Assembly: GCA_031308135.1 (NCBI GenBank)
Contig: JAHLJT010000631.1
Coordinates: 196,840,685 to 196,904,684, forward strand
Length of the DNA stretch: 64,000 nt
Source: Acheta domesticus
Taxonomy: Eukaryota > Arthropoda > Insecta > Orthoptera > Gryllidae
Direction of reading: 5' to 3'
Part shown: positions 43,982-54,754 of the stretch, piece after piece
Layout: the number at the start of each line of letters is the position of its first letter
How positions within the stretch are numbered: position 1 is the stretch's first letter
Program-made: the position numbers and the translations under genes
The notes under the pieces: model-generated
The model's input: only the letters and a program-made list of their open reading frames with translations
What the model was told of the DNA's origin: nothing
Database searches by the model: none

Positions 43982-45450
43982 TTATTTTCTCGTATATGTA
44001 CATAAGAGTAATATACGTAGTATTCAGGATGTTATGTAATGTTGCGAAAAATTGATTTCGAGATTTCGCCGGAAATGCACGTTTTGGGTGTCCCCTGATG
44101 CCGATTTTTTTTCCCTCCAAAATGTCCATCCGTCCGTCTGGTATGTGAACAACACTAGCGCCTAAACTATGGGTACGAGTTTTTCCAAACTGAATAAACC
44201 TTTGTAGATCTGGACTGAGTTGAAGCTCTGCGATTTTAAAAAACATTAATTTTTGGGTGAAATTCTCGGGACATGTTCAAAATTTTCTCAAAAATGGCTC
44301 CAAATCGTTTCTTTAAATTTCTTGTGAAAAGAGAGTGAAATACATGTATAAAGACGGCATAGGCCCAATTTTCACTGATAAATCTGGATTTTTGATAGCA
44401 AGAGACATTTTTTGGTGTATTCCTACAATTACAAAATTAAGATAGAGTTTTTTCTTTCAAGTACATTTTTTCTTCATAATTAGTTCTTTCGTTCAGGTCA
44501 TGAACATTTTTTTGAAAATTTTATTAGTTTTCGCGCAATATTGCTTCAGATATGTGTAATATTAAAAAAATATCAAAAAGACTTTCTCTAAAACGGATCT
44601 AGATTTTTTTCTTTAAACTTTTGGAACGTATTTGTTTAGTGTACTCTATAAGATGACGTAGACGCTATTTTGATCTATTCTTTTGATGTTTTTTGTTCCA
44701 AAAATTACACTAATGTATTTTTTACTTGCCTCTTACGTCGTTAATATTTACATTAGAAGCGATTTGTTCATATTATTGCATCTATGAGTTCATGTGCATT
44801 ACATTGTGTTATTTAAAGTTTCTCGAAAACTCAACATTTTTTGGTGAAAATGTGCTCAAATTTCCTCATTTTCAGAAACACTCAAACACCATTTTCGCAG
44901 AAACGGCTTCAAATTTTTTCTTCAAACTTTTTGTATGCATAATGCAATTGCACTGTTTAAAATGACACAAAATTCATTTTGCTGTATTATTTTATTTCTC
45001 CAAAAATTACACAAATGCAATTTTTTTGAAATATCTCTCACGCTGTTAATATGCACATTTTCGGCGATTTGTACACATTATTGCATTTGTAAGTGGCAGT
45101 GATTCAAACGACTTCCAATAAAGTTTTTCGAAATTGCAATAGTTGTTTGTGAGAAAGAGCTTCAAATTTCGCATTTACAGTAACACTTAAAAGCCATTTT
45201 CGTAAAAGCGGCACCAAATTTTTCAACGAAATTTTTCGTATAGGACGAACGTTTAGTCTTCAATAACGTTCTTAAAGTAGTTTTTCGATTCTGCCATTAG
45301 AAAAACGAAAAATTGAGGAAATGTAAAAAAATATTCGGGCGGCGATAGGTAATAGCTGGCAAAAGAATGGGGCACGACCGAAAAGTTTGCCCCGACCAAA
45401 GAAATTAGGAAACTAACTAGAAAGTCTGTGCCATTACGTAGCTCCTCTAG
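43982..45450 (+). mobile_element. HINE element, near full length
   Basis: It starts TTATTTTCTCGTATATG and carries the family motif GTTATGTAATGTTGCG. It contains two units of about 302 bp (CCAAAAATTACAC at 44698 and 45000), a subterminal AGAAAGTCTGTGCC and a terminal CTAG at 45447-45450 followed by TT. Its 1469 bp compare with 1601 bp for the copy at 1812. It directly follows the CTAG of the previous copy, so the two are head-to-tail inside the hAT-like element. No coding capacity is seen. Confidence 0.8.
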
Positions 45451-46139
45451 TTCCTTTATGTTTTGGCCCTAGATCCTTGGTGGCATCTAAAACAAAAACA
45501 GTACGGACACAAGTTGTAATGCCAGTTAAAGTTTGGGGCTCATATACGCACCATGGTTCGGGGCCCATTTTACAACCATCGCCGTATTAAAATTCTGCAA
45601 GCTAAAATCGGTCTTTGATAGTTCGAAATTGCTGATTGCATGCATAAAAACAATGTTTAAGACTGCCATAAGTATCAAATTGATTCAGATTTGTCCCACA
45701 AGGAGAGGCCACATGTATAATTATGATGCACGCCTTATGAAATTTAAAGTAGTGAAAAAACGGGCGTGGCCTGGCAGCGTAATTTTGAGATTAACACACA
45801 TGGCAGTCAAACGGTTAAAACATGTTGTATTTCATTCGTTAAGAATCAGTCTAAGCAAATTCAAACTGAAATTAACAGCTAAAACGTGCCTTCCAAAGCT
45901 TTTAGAACCGAGAAAACACGAACACCTCAGTTTTACATCAGCTCTCATTCACAATATAACCATAGAGCTATGATGGCAAAAATAATTTATTAAACTAGTT
46001 GTTAAAATCGTTACTGCTAGAATATTTGCTATGTATGAAAAGATACCAAGGGGGCTCATATTATATAAATCGCTCGTATCACCACCTTTACCTCTATCTA
46101 TATCTATTTCCGTTTCGTTTATTAACGGGAAATACTTGC

Positions 46140-46985
46140 TTTTTAAGAGATAAAATTCGAGTGCTACGACTAGACCACGGAATTTTGGTCACCAAAAAGA
46201 TTTGATTTAGGCACCTAAAGTAGGCAACAAAATTACGAAATTAGGCACCAATAGCCATTAAAGTCGACGTTTTAGGCACTTAAAATAAATTAAAGAATGA
46301 CTAAGCCAGGCAAAAAATAGACATGAAAAAGTTATATTTCTGACATTTACAACTGATCTCAAAAGGATTAAATTAGGTAAGTGTTATTATGCAGGAAAAA
46401 GTATTTTCACCAAAAAAACTTGCACCACGCGACCCATTTAACTATTGGCCGTTTTTTGTAATCTACGCCTGTCCGACAAGGCTTTTGTCTGACCTGTCTT
46501 TCTTTCCCTGGACTTCGCAGACGACCCGCTGCGGCAATAAGCCTAAACCTGTCAACAGCGCAGCCGCACCAGAAATGGGTGCGATTGCCCAAAAAGTGCG
46601 TGCTGATCGGAGACGAGCGTGAAACATAATTATGTTGATTTGCAGGTATCCTTTTGTTCAGTAATTTGGGTGAAAGATTTCGGTTCGATGTCGATTGCGT
46701 ATTCGATCACACAATATTTGCATTTCTGAAAAGTTTTTACGTTTCTGTAAAACGAATTTCAAAATTTAGTATTTAAAATATGATCCTTTTCGAAAATCTG
46801 TTTTAAGCAGTTTTAGGCAAAAACATTAAAATAGGCATCAACCGCCCTTTTAGAACACTTTAGGCACTAATAGACGCTTTCATTAGATCTATTCTCTCGT
46901 GATTCGAAAACATCTGCAATTATTTTTCACATCCTAAAGGAACTAAATAGACACTTGTCCTAAATCCAAGGTCTATGATTTTAGG
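46140..46985. mobile_element. Probable hAT-type MITE rich in TTTAGGCAC motifs
   Basis: The left end TAGACCACGGAATTTTGG (46170) and, inverted, TAGACCTTGGATTT (ending 46976) are plausible inverted ends, but I find no matching 8-bp duplication. TTTAGGCA(C/T) and near variants occur at least eight times, clustered near both ends. The same motif occurs once near the right end of the hAT element at 33038-35149 (35052-35062). Interior ORFs are unassigned. Confidence 0.45.
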
Positions 46986-47368
46986 CATGAAACTGTTTAA
47001 TTTCCAAGTAAATAACATTTCAAAGCAAAATATAATTGAAAGAGGATTATTAATAAGGGATATTCAAAATAACGCTGAACATTATCCCGCGCGTTTTATA
47101 ATACTGAACTAAAGTTCACCAATTTATTAATTATGTTATTAGCTTAGGTTAATAAAATTATTGTTCGCTTAGTGATGATTATTATTATTATTATTATATA
47201 CGTTAATAAATATAATAATTATATTTACTCAAAATATAGAACCAAGTAAATATTTTATATATAAATTTGAAGATCCGCGAAATAAAATTAAATATATTTT
47301 TTTTAATTTGTCCGAAGATTGGGGGGGACAGTTGCCCCCCCTTGCCCCCCCCCTGAATCCCGTCTCTG

Positions 47369-47376
47369 CTCTAATG
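47369..47376. repeat. Target-site duplication, right (8 bp)
   Basis: CTCTAATG, partner of 43368-43375. Confidence 0.75.
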
Positions 47377-48612
47377 TAATAGTGACTTGTTCCGATACGT
47401 CTTTTGACGTTATCCTGTGGAGTAAAGAGGTATTATTGAATGGAAGTAACTTCTTTGGGGGCAAGTGCTGGAGGCGCAAGGAGACTACATATTAGTGTGA
47501 CCATAGAATTCAAATATTTACGTGGCTCAGGAATTGATCCGTAGATAAGACGCTTGTTATTTCACTCCATTTCACTGATTGACACTACAACTCATTCGCA
47601 TTAATTAACAACATTCAGCATGCAACATTCAACGACATTCACGTTCAACGTGAAAGATTCAACAACGACATGCAACGTTGTTTAGCAATCGTCTGTGACA
47701 GAAAAAAAAGACCTACGAAGTAAGATAAATATATGTGTTATAGTTATAATGGTATTAGTGAATTATAAATTAACCTTCTCTTTGTAATGGCCGAAAAGAA
47801 AACTTTTCCTCCTCAAAATAAGATGTTGTCCGTATGAAGTTTCGTCGATTCAATTCGTCCATACACCGCTATACTCTGCACTTATTGAAAAATTCTTTAA
47901 ATTCTTTGCATTTCCAAGCATCTCTCCTTCTGAGCAAAACGTTTCATTTCGAGTTTCCCATTATATTACTTGACGCGCGTATCAAGAGATTCTCTACAAT
48001 CGTACCTTCCACCACTAGCACAGTGACTGCTATTGTTTACGTTGAGACAAAAATATTAAAATTAAGAAACTAAATGAAACGTCCTTTCTAGCACCTACGT
48101 TTGCGTGAGGTTGAATTTCATTCCAGTGTCGTACTTAAATAATAGAGGGGGGGAAAACAAATTTCGTAGAAATGAGAGAAATGAAAATGGTGACGCACTA
48201 GTCAGTAAGTTCATTTTTAAATTTTACAATAAATTCATTTAAACTTATGATGTATAACATATTGAGTAGCATATTGTCCTATGGTATAAAAAGAGAGCTT
48301 TCGCCAAAAAAATATTGGCTACTAGCAAATTTAATTCTTATTGAGGAATACAATGCATAGTCTATTGATATTTTTTAAATGGTTTATTTCGAAACATTGA
48401 TAAAGATTGTTCGAGTAAAAATATCACGAGAAAAGAACCCTGAATTATGGAAAATACAAAGTGAATATGATACAATGAATCAACAAAATAAAATAATGGT
48501 TTACTCTCAAACAATTTAGTTTTACCGTAGGTACACACCTTAAAATTTTTCAACATCGATCACCTCACCAATACAGTAAAAGGCTGAGGCGAACCATCAC
48601 TGTGATTATATA
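47377..48612. other. AT-rich DNA, no gene seen
   Basis: A GTTCAAC/CATTCAACG-like short repeat cluster at 47620-47680 and a 79-codon AT-rich frame at 47834; nothing recognised. Confidence 0.5.
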
Positions 48613-48934
48613 ACAGAGCGAAGGTGGGGGAGGTCATAAATGCCAATAAGGTGTGAAGATAGGGTAAAGAAGAGAGATCGCACGCGGTCAGTAGCCCACT
48701 TGTTAGGGCAATGCTCCGGCATTTGCTTAGTGTTGATCGAAGGAACCACTGAAAACCACCGATCAGAGCAGCCAGCCGTTAGAATTCTCCTCCAGATAGC
48801 GACTAAATTCAATCAAGCTAAAATGCAAATGTCGAAAATCCTGCCACCGTCAGGACACAAACCCTAGGATCTCCCGGTCAGAGGCACTACAGTAGCACCG
48901 GTTGACGCCCTGAGCCACCTAAACCGGCGCGAGA
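48613..48934 (-). mobile_element. S1 SINE, 5' part
   Basis: On the minus strand it starts with a tRNA-like GGTTTAGGTGGCTCAGGGCG head. CCGGGAGATCCTAGGGTTTG (decayed B box), CTGGAGGAGAATTCTAACGG, CCGGAGCATTGCCCTAAC and GACCGCGTGCGATCTC follow. It stops in the pyrimidine-rich region. It directly abuts the next GC island. Confidence 0.8.
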
Positions 48935-49230
48935 GCCGTAATCACAGCCACCCAGTGTCCGCCGGATCGCGGCGTGGCGTCGCGCCGGCCGCTGTTTTGG
49001 GCGTGCAGCGTGGCGTCGCAGCCTTTTGTCCGGGCGCTAGGCGGCGGAGGCGCGCAGGCCCTCGGCGCTTGTGGGGCGACGGGGCGGCGAAGGGCCGTAA
49101 ACGGGATATCAGGGGCGCAGGAGGCGCGCTCAATTTCCCACGAGCGCCCACGGGCGTCCCGCGACGCCTCCGCGCCTCGGCGCCCACGGCTGCGGCGCCG
49201 GGTGCTTGACCTCGCGCTCTGCCGTCTCTC
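48935..49230. promoter_or_regulatory. GC/CpG island, function unknown
   Basis: Very CpG-rich, with open frames in four frames of purely compositional nature and no motif recognised. Confidence 0.35.
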
Positions 49231-49524
49231 TTCCTAAACTAAACCCTGTTCTTTTTTCCTCAAGGGCCGGCTTCGAGCTGTACCCCATTCGCTCCGCCTG
49301 GCATTGCATCCACTCTAAGCTGTCCGAATTTAGGGTCTTGGGAGAGGGCGTCCACCACTCCCTCACCATGTCGTCTCTCTCTGGTTCTCCAGGCCGGGAC
49401 CCTGCCTGCTCTGAGTAGCCGCAGCCCTTCCCAGCAGTCCTTGGTTATCGCATAAGCGCCGCTATGATCCGTTGATCCATAGTGGAATGATGGTTAATGA
49501 CAAGGTACGGTAGGAAATTACTGA
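49231..49524. other. No gene seen
   Basis: Mixed-composition DNA between the GC island and the fourth-family SINE; it might belong to the 3' body of that SINE. Confidence 0.4.
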
Positions 49525-49715
49525 TGGAGCGATCCGTTGGAACGTTTATTGGCAGGGGAAACGAGAGTACTCCGAGAAAACCTGCCACGAACCCGCTTTG
49601 TCTACCACAAATTCCGCTTGGAACCGCCTGGGATCGAACCTGGGCTCCAGACGTGGAAGGCTTGCAGTCTGACCTCTTCGCCCAGAGCTGTCCCGTTTTT
49701 CTTCATTTCCCTCTG
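49525..49715 (-). mobile_element. tRNA-derived SINE (fourth family)
   Basis: On the minus strand a head with GCGAAGAGGTCAGACTGCAAG, CACGTCTGGAGCC and the B box GGTTCGATCCC (49630-49640) runs into GGTTTTCTCGGAGTACTCTCG, a body type common in arthropod SINEs. The 3' end is not defined. Confidence 0.6.
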
Positions 49716-50059
49716 TAAATCTCGCTATTTGTAATGGATCCGCACTTTTGACAGCAGTGTCGTTTCTCAGCGTTCTCTATGGCAGGGACTCCAGTGAAGA
49801 TATTGGTATCCGTGACGACTTCACCGTTACCAAAGGCTTGGTCGCTCCTGATGACTCCCATAAAGACGTCCTCGACGAATGCAATGTCCCTCGGTTACCT
49901 CTCTGACCCCAATGAACAATTCTCATAGACTCATTTTCGCTCGGCGCCTGAGACTTATGAGCCCCGCGTGACTGTCAGCGCCAACGCACATATGTCAACT
50001 CACGTTTTCCATGCCTCTCACACTCTTCACTCGTCCTTCATGCATAAGAAATTCACCCT

Positions 50060-50725
50060 CCCCCTTTCATGCACATCAGGTCCTCAGGGCCCTTGAGGTT
50101 CTCACGCTCCTTATGTATCTTATGCCCTTCAAACCTCTCTCACGCTCCTCTTATCACTCACGCTCCTCTTAAACTTCATGTTCCTCACATCCCTCATGCT
50201 TCACACATTCCTCACGCTTCACATACTCCTCACGCTTCACATACTCCTCACGCTTCACGTACTCCTCACGCTTCACATATCCCTCAAGCTGTTCACATCC
50301 CTCACGCTTCATATACCTCTCCTACTTCATACATCCCTCACGCTTCTCACATTCCCCAAGCTTCACATTCCGTCACGCTTCACACATCCCTCACTCTTCA
50401 CCCATCCCTCACACTCCTTACAGCCCTCGCTCTTCGCACGTCCCTCAAGCTGTACACATCTCTCACGCTTCATTTACCTCTCCTACTTCACACATCCCGC
50501 ACGCTTCCCTCTCACATCCCTCACGCTTCACAAATCCGTCACGATTTTCTCATCCTTCACGCTTCACACATCTCCCAAGGTCCTCACATCCCTCACGCTC
50601 CTCAAAACCCTCACGTTCCTTGTTTCCCGCACGTTACACATGCCCCTGACGCTCCTCACATTTTACAGACCTCTCACACTTTCACATTCTTACATGCTCA
50701 CATTCCGTTCAAGACCTTCAAAACC
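50060..50725 (+). repeat. 18-bp minisatellite, degenerate
   Basis: The core at 50205-50300 consists of CTCACGCTTCACATACTC-type 18-bp units; outward to 50060 and 50725 the CTCACGCTT and CACATCCCTCACG motifs recur with varying spacing. It generates two long spurious plus-strand frames (291 and 298 codons). The strand is strongly pyrimidine-rich with few Gs. Confidence 0.9.
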
Positions 50726-52089
50726 TGCATGCCATTCAGACTCCTTACTCTCGTCACATTTCTCCCGTTTCTCAGACCCGTCACACCTCTCATCCTCCTT
50801 GCGGCCCCGAGACCCCTGGCTCCTCGCGCACTCCTCATGTTCTTCAAGCTCCTCATATTCTTTTCTCTTGTTTCGCTTCGCTGTCTCTCGCTTCCGGGGA
50901 GGTTCCATCTCACGATTCCATCTCACATCAGACGATTACCATAACCTACCCTCCATGTCCCATCGTGCTGCTCTTGTCGCCATTTACCCTCGTTCGATTC
51001 TTCCAAGTCATTGCCACATTGATTCGCACCACATAGCCTCCAGCCTCTGTTATCTTGCTGTCACTTTCCTGTAATGACATGGTTGTCGAAGACATTATTA
51101 GTCCATCACACCATTGTCAAAGCCATGTAGACATAAATACTGCTCTGCAAATGCGCAGTTCTCTTTCTTATCATTGACAGATAAAAGATATTCTGGACAC
51201 ATATTGAAGCGAAGATCAATTGAACGTTTTTGTTCTGCGTCCACGTTCCTATGTTCTCTCTCAAATTTTTAAAACAGTTCATATCATGTTATATACCATT
51301 TCAGTAATTACAATATTTTTCGATTACATGTGCAGCTAATGATACGTACATGTCGCTTTTCAACAGAAACTCAAACTTTTTGGCATTCGTCCGGCTTTTT
51401 CTATGCTGTGTTTCTCTTAAAATATATTGCCATAGTGTCTTCGTGCTTGTTAAAAAATAGTTTTAAAAATTATATTGTTAATATTTTGTCTGTATGAATA
51501 ATAAACGTAATATATTGAATCTTAATAGCAACTACTTCGTAAAAAATAAAACTAGGATATTTTCTTTTTAATGTGTTAGGCAAAAACTCTTCTGCAGCCG
51601 GACTGTATTTTAATTGAAGAAAAAATAATATTCATCATGTTTATATTTACATAAACCTATAAAAATAAAAATTACAAAATATTTTATATCGCGAAAATGA
51701 ATGCAAATAGTAAAAGCGTCAGTAAGTTTGCAATCATAATATTCTATTTATCCGCACACAATTAGTTTTACATCTATTTACATTTAATTCCATACCTAAC
51801 TCCATGTTCTTTACACAGAAAGTAGTTCAGTTTATGTTGTTTTGATTCAATTGATGGATGGATGGATGCACACATATACAAGTCCCACACATCTATTTAC
51901 TTTCTATATCACTCAATAAAAAGTTATCAGAATTCCGTCAATATTTTAGACACTGAAAGTCTTAGAAGTCAAACTACCATTTTATTTCATGGGAAACAGC
52001 AAACAACCGATACTAGAGAAATTAGTTGTATTATGAAAACATATAATCGTCAATTAAAGTTATTAAACTAAGTTTACTTCAATAATATA
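50726..52089. other. No gene seen
   Basis: The CT-rich tail of the minisatellite grades into AT-rich DNA with no recognised feature. Confidence 0.5.
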
Positions 52090-52870
52090 ATTGGAAAAAA
52101 ACAATTTAAAGAACGCGACCTGCCTCCGTTCACGGACCCACTTTGCTGTATGGAGGCATCCCTCAAGGACTTCATCCGAGACCCCAACACTCGTGTCTCA
52201 GGTACCAAATTTCTGGCTGGGCGGGGGTCGAGGCAACCTGCTCCAAGCGTCCGAAGCCTCTCCAACGCGCCTCGCCGTCCGTCGGGTCCGCATCGCCTCC
52301 ATCTCCTCCATCACCGCCATCGTAAACTACCCCTCCGCTCAAGCTCCGCCGGCGCGCTCGCAACTGCAACGAAACGGCGCGAACTACTCACGGCGCCTGC
52401 CGCCCGCAGAAATTCGGGCCCCGAGCGGTTATGGCGGCCGTGCGGTTAAAGAACGCCGCGACGCTGTGCGAACTCCATTCTTTCCCAGCCCCGCCCCCCC
52501 ACCCTCTTTCCCCTCCCGTTGGCGGGAAGGGTGCGCGAGCTCTTCGCTGCCGTTCCATTTCGCTCCGCTCCGTTTGTCCTGGACGCCCTGCAGCCCCTCC
52601 TCCTCGACCTTCCGCAAAGTTTTGTTCTTTTACGCTTCATCCTTTTCTTTCGCCGAGACAGGCTCCTTCAGCTCGGTTTATTTAAAGTGGCTCCGATTCA
52701 CGTCCCTTCTTTCAGTTTCTCTCCTTTCATACTGGTTTCTGGTTTCATCCAGTTTTTTTTTAATCCATTCACCGAGTTTGAAGTTTGTTCGTTCTTGTCT
52801 TTCTCAACATCTTTCCGAAGGACTGGCATCCAAACGTTGCCTACAGCCCGTGCCACACTTTTAGAGACCT
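52090..52870. promoter_or_regulatory. GC/CpG island grading into CT-rich DNA
   Basis: CpG-rich at 52240-52600 and CT-rich to about 52800. A 257-codon plus frame spans it but its peptide is Ser/Pro/Arg-rich and I do not recognise it. A short frame at 52150 starts MEASLKDFIRDPNTRV and then meets CAGGTACC, which could be a splice donor. A small coding exon here is possible but unsupported. Confidence 0.3.
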
Positions 52871-52921
52871 GCGTTCCCTAAGTAGAAACAACAAAACGGT
52901 ACAATCGGCCAGGCGCAGTTC

Positions 52922-53287
52922 TCACTCTGCGACTTGGTGGTTTTCGTAGTGGCCTAATTCTAAAATAAGTGTACCGGAAACGTTAAAGTCTGGCAAACAG
53001 CGACACAAAATTCTTAGTGATTTACGGACATCTAAATTATTATTTTCTGTAAGTAGATGGTTGCCGCACAAAATATCCATATTGGAGTGGTAAACAGAAG
53101 TAATTTCCCACAAAAAGTATTCAAATACAATTTCATCAAGACGTTTGTCTCTACAGCAAACATGATTCGAAGATGTTTTCTCAATCTCAGTGCCCCATAT
53201 CAGAATATTTAAAACAATCTTAGGATCAATAACATAACATTGAGAAAGTATAAATAAAGAAATAATGACAAAATACAACACACACAA
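52922..53287 (-). CDS. Unassigned ORF with hydrophobic N-terminus
   Basis: A 121-codon minus frame. The start used is ATG or an equivalent at the upstream end; residues 1-18 are hydrophobic (LYFVIISLFILSQC) and look like a signal peptide or membrane anchor. The rest is of normal amino-acid diversity with several Cys (CC, LC, LCRC), so it is unlike the low-complexity frames elsewhere. Nothing before or after identifies a partner gene, and I see no intron signals that decide its structure. I do not recognise the family. It may be a small secreted-protein gene, an exon, or a chance frame; adjacent repeats favour caution. Confidence 0.25.
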   Translation of the reverse strand: MCVLYFVIISLFILSQCYVIDPKIVLNILIWGTEIEKTSSNHVCCRDKRLDEIVFEYFLWEITSVYHSNMDILCGNHLLTENNNLDVRKSLRILCRCLPDFNVSGTLILELGHYENHQVAE

Positions 53288-53430
53288 GGAACGTGGTTAT
53301 CATGGCAGTTATACTTGCGGCGTTGCCGGAGCCTTTTTGTGCTTTGTGAGAAATCTACGGTGTGTAGGTGGGGGGACAATCTAAAAGTATATGCAACAAA
53401 GAACTATGCTTCACATAGGTGCAATCACAA

Positions 53431-53964
53431 AGTACTGCTAAAAACAGCACGTACTTTCTCGCCTGTATTGTCGTGCAAAATTACGCGTAAAGTACTAAAA
53501 TTTTGGAAATAATTGTACACGACTTTATTTCTAAAATCTAACTTTAAGAAACAGATTTCATTAAAGAAAACATCTCGATCTTTAATATTTTAGTTGTAGG
53601 AAGACTCCGAAAAAATTTTGAACTTTTGCAATTTTCGAATAATCATGGTTTTTAAAGAACATAAGACCCGCACCATTTTTTAAACGTCCTTTACTCTATC
53701 CGACAACTAAATTTTATCAAAAACGATAAAGTCATTTTGTTGAAAATTTTGAAAATGTCCTAGGGGCTTCATGTAAAGTAACCCCAAAATTGAAATATCG
53801 GTTTCAAATTCAAGGAGCTGCGACATCAGCCAGATCGATTGAAGAATATCAATTTTGGAGAAAATCGGCTGAACGTCCGCTAATGTTGTTCACGGACAGA
53901 CGAACAGACACTTTTTTCGCGCAGCTTTACATAACTTCCTCTCTTCTCCGTCGCGAGAAAGTAA
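53431..53964 (-). mobile_element. Short HINE element with both ends
   Basis: The minus strand starts TTACTTTCTCGCGACGG. Its motif ACTTTCTCGC recurs exactly inverted (GCGAGAAAGT) near the 3' end, followed by a GTGCTGTTTTTAGCAG hairpin-like end. At 534 bp it lacks the 302-bp repeats. The final CTAG is not preserved. Confidence 0.7.
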
Positions 53965-54097
53965 AATTGTCACAACTACAATTGCGAAACTGCAAGCGCG
54001 AGAGGTCAGCTGACATGTGCCCAGCCACCTGAGAACCGTCTTTGGTTAGCTCCTACGACCCGATCCGTCACCGCACGCGCGTTTAAGTAACTGGAGT

Positions 54098-54345
54098 ATT
54101 GATTCATTGATTATTTCGTGTTCCTGGCGCGTCAACTGTTATGGTCGTTAGTCTCGTTAGTGTAGTGCATGTCTTTATCACGGAACGTAATGGTGTATTT
54201 CCACCGCTAGACAGTGAGATCCGGCGCAGACCTCCAGGTCGACTTGCAATGTTTCTCCCTTCAGGTATTTCCCCAGCCCAGCGGGGCATCGCCGCAGCTG
54301 GGACAAGCTCTAAGCTACAGACTGATCTTTCAACGTGGTAATAAC
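54098..54345 (-). mobile_element. S1 SINE, 3' part with (AATC)n tail
   Basis: The inverted tail (GATTCATTGATTATTTCGTG) is followed, reading left to right, by TGGCGCGTCAACTGTTATGG and the CCTCCAGGTCGACTTGC region, up to GGGACAAGCTCTAAGC. Truncated at the S1 5' side. Confidence 0.75.
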
Positions 54346-54384
54346 ATTTTTTTAAATTTTGAATTTGAAGTTTAATTTCCAGAC

Positions 54385-54730
54385 TAGCATGTGCAGGAAC
54401 GCGGGGAACATGAGAGGAACATATGAATATACAAGGAGGAACATATGGAAAAAATGTGAAGGAAAATATGGGGGAATAAGCAGTGGAACAGGCGATTAAC
54501 ATATTAGGGAATCTTATGGAAAACATGCAGGAAAACATTTGGAGTACATGTAATTAACATGTGAGAATCATGTAAAGAAACCTACTAAGAAAATGGGGTG
54601 CGTAACGTGTGGTACTTCTTGTGAGAACCTTGTTGTAGAAATGAGAGTAACTTGCCGGGACCGTATCAGGGACATGACTCCACAGAAATAGTGTCTTCGG
54701 GGAACATGCAGAGAAACAGGCGGGGAGCAA
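54385..54730. repeat. Degenerate GGAACATATG-type repeat
   Basis: GGAACAT, GGAAAACAT and ACATGTGAG-like motifs recur every 13-20 bases with irregular spacing, giving a purine-rich plus strand. It lies between two S1 copies. Confidence 0.6.
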
Positions 54731-54754
54731 ATGGTGTCTCAGGTATGTTTCTTT

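Larger units (their letters stand above)
43376..47368. mobile_element. hAT-like element, 4 kb, with nested insertions
   Basis: The ends read CAGAGGCGGGATT and, inverted, CAGAGACGGGATT. Both are followed by long G-runs (43408-43419; the inverse at 47322-47352), and an 8-bp duplication with one mismatch flanks the element. CAGNGRCGGATT... ends with a G-rich stretch are common in hAT elements (family knowledge). The interior contains two HINEs (43850-45450) and a TTTAGGCAC-rich repeat (46165-46985). The element is older than these. No transposase ORF is recognised. Confidence 0.75.

Noticed and set aside
45533..45973. 146-codon plus-strand ORF inside the 4-kb hAT-like element
   Set aside because: Checked as a possible transposase piece; no hAT dimerisation or catalytic motif could be recognised.
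50069..51074. Two overlapping plus-strand ORFs of about 295 codons
   Set aside because: Caused by the 18-bp minisatellite, whose period keeps frames open; two frames show the same His/Ser or Leu/Thr repetition.
52091..52864. 257-codon plus-strand ORF
   Set aside because: In a GC-rich then CT-rich island, no recognisable domain, competing frames on both strands.
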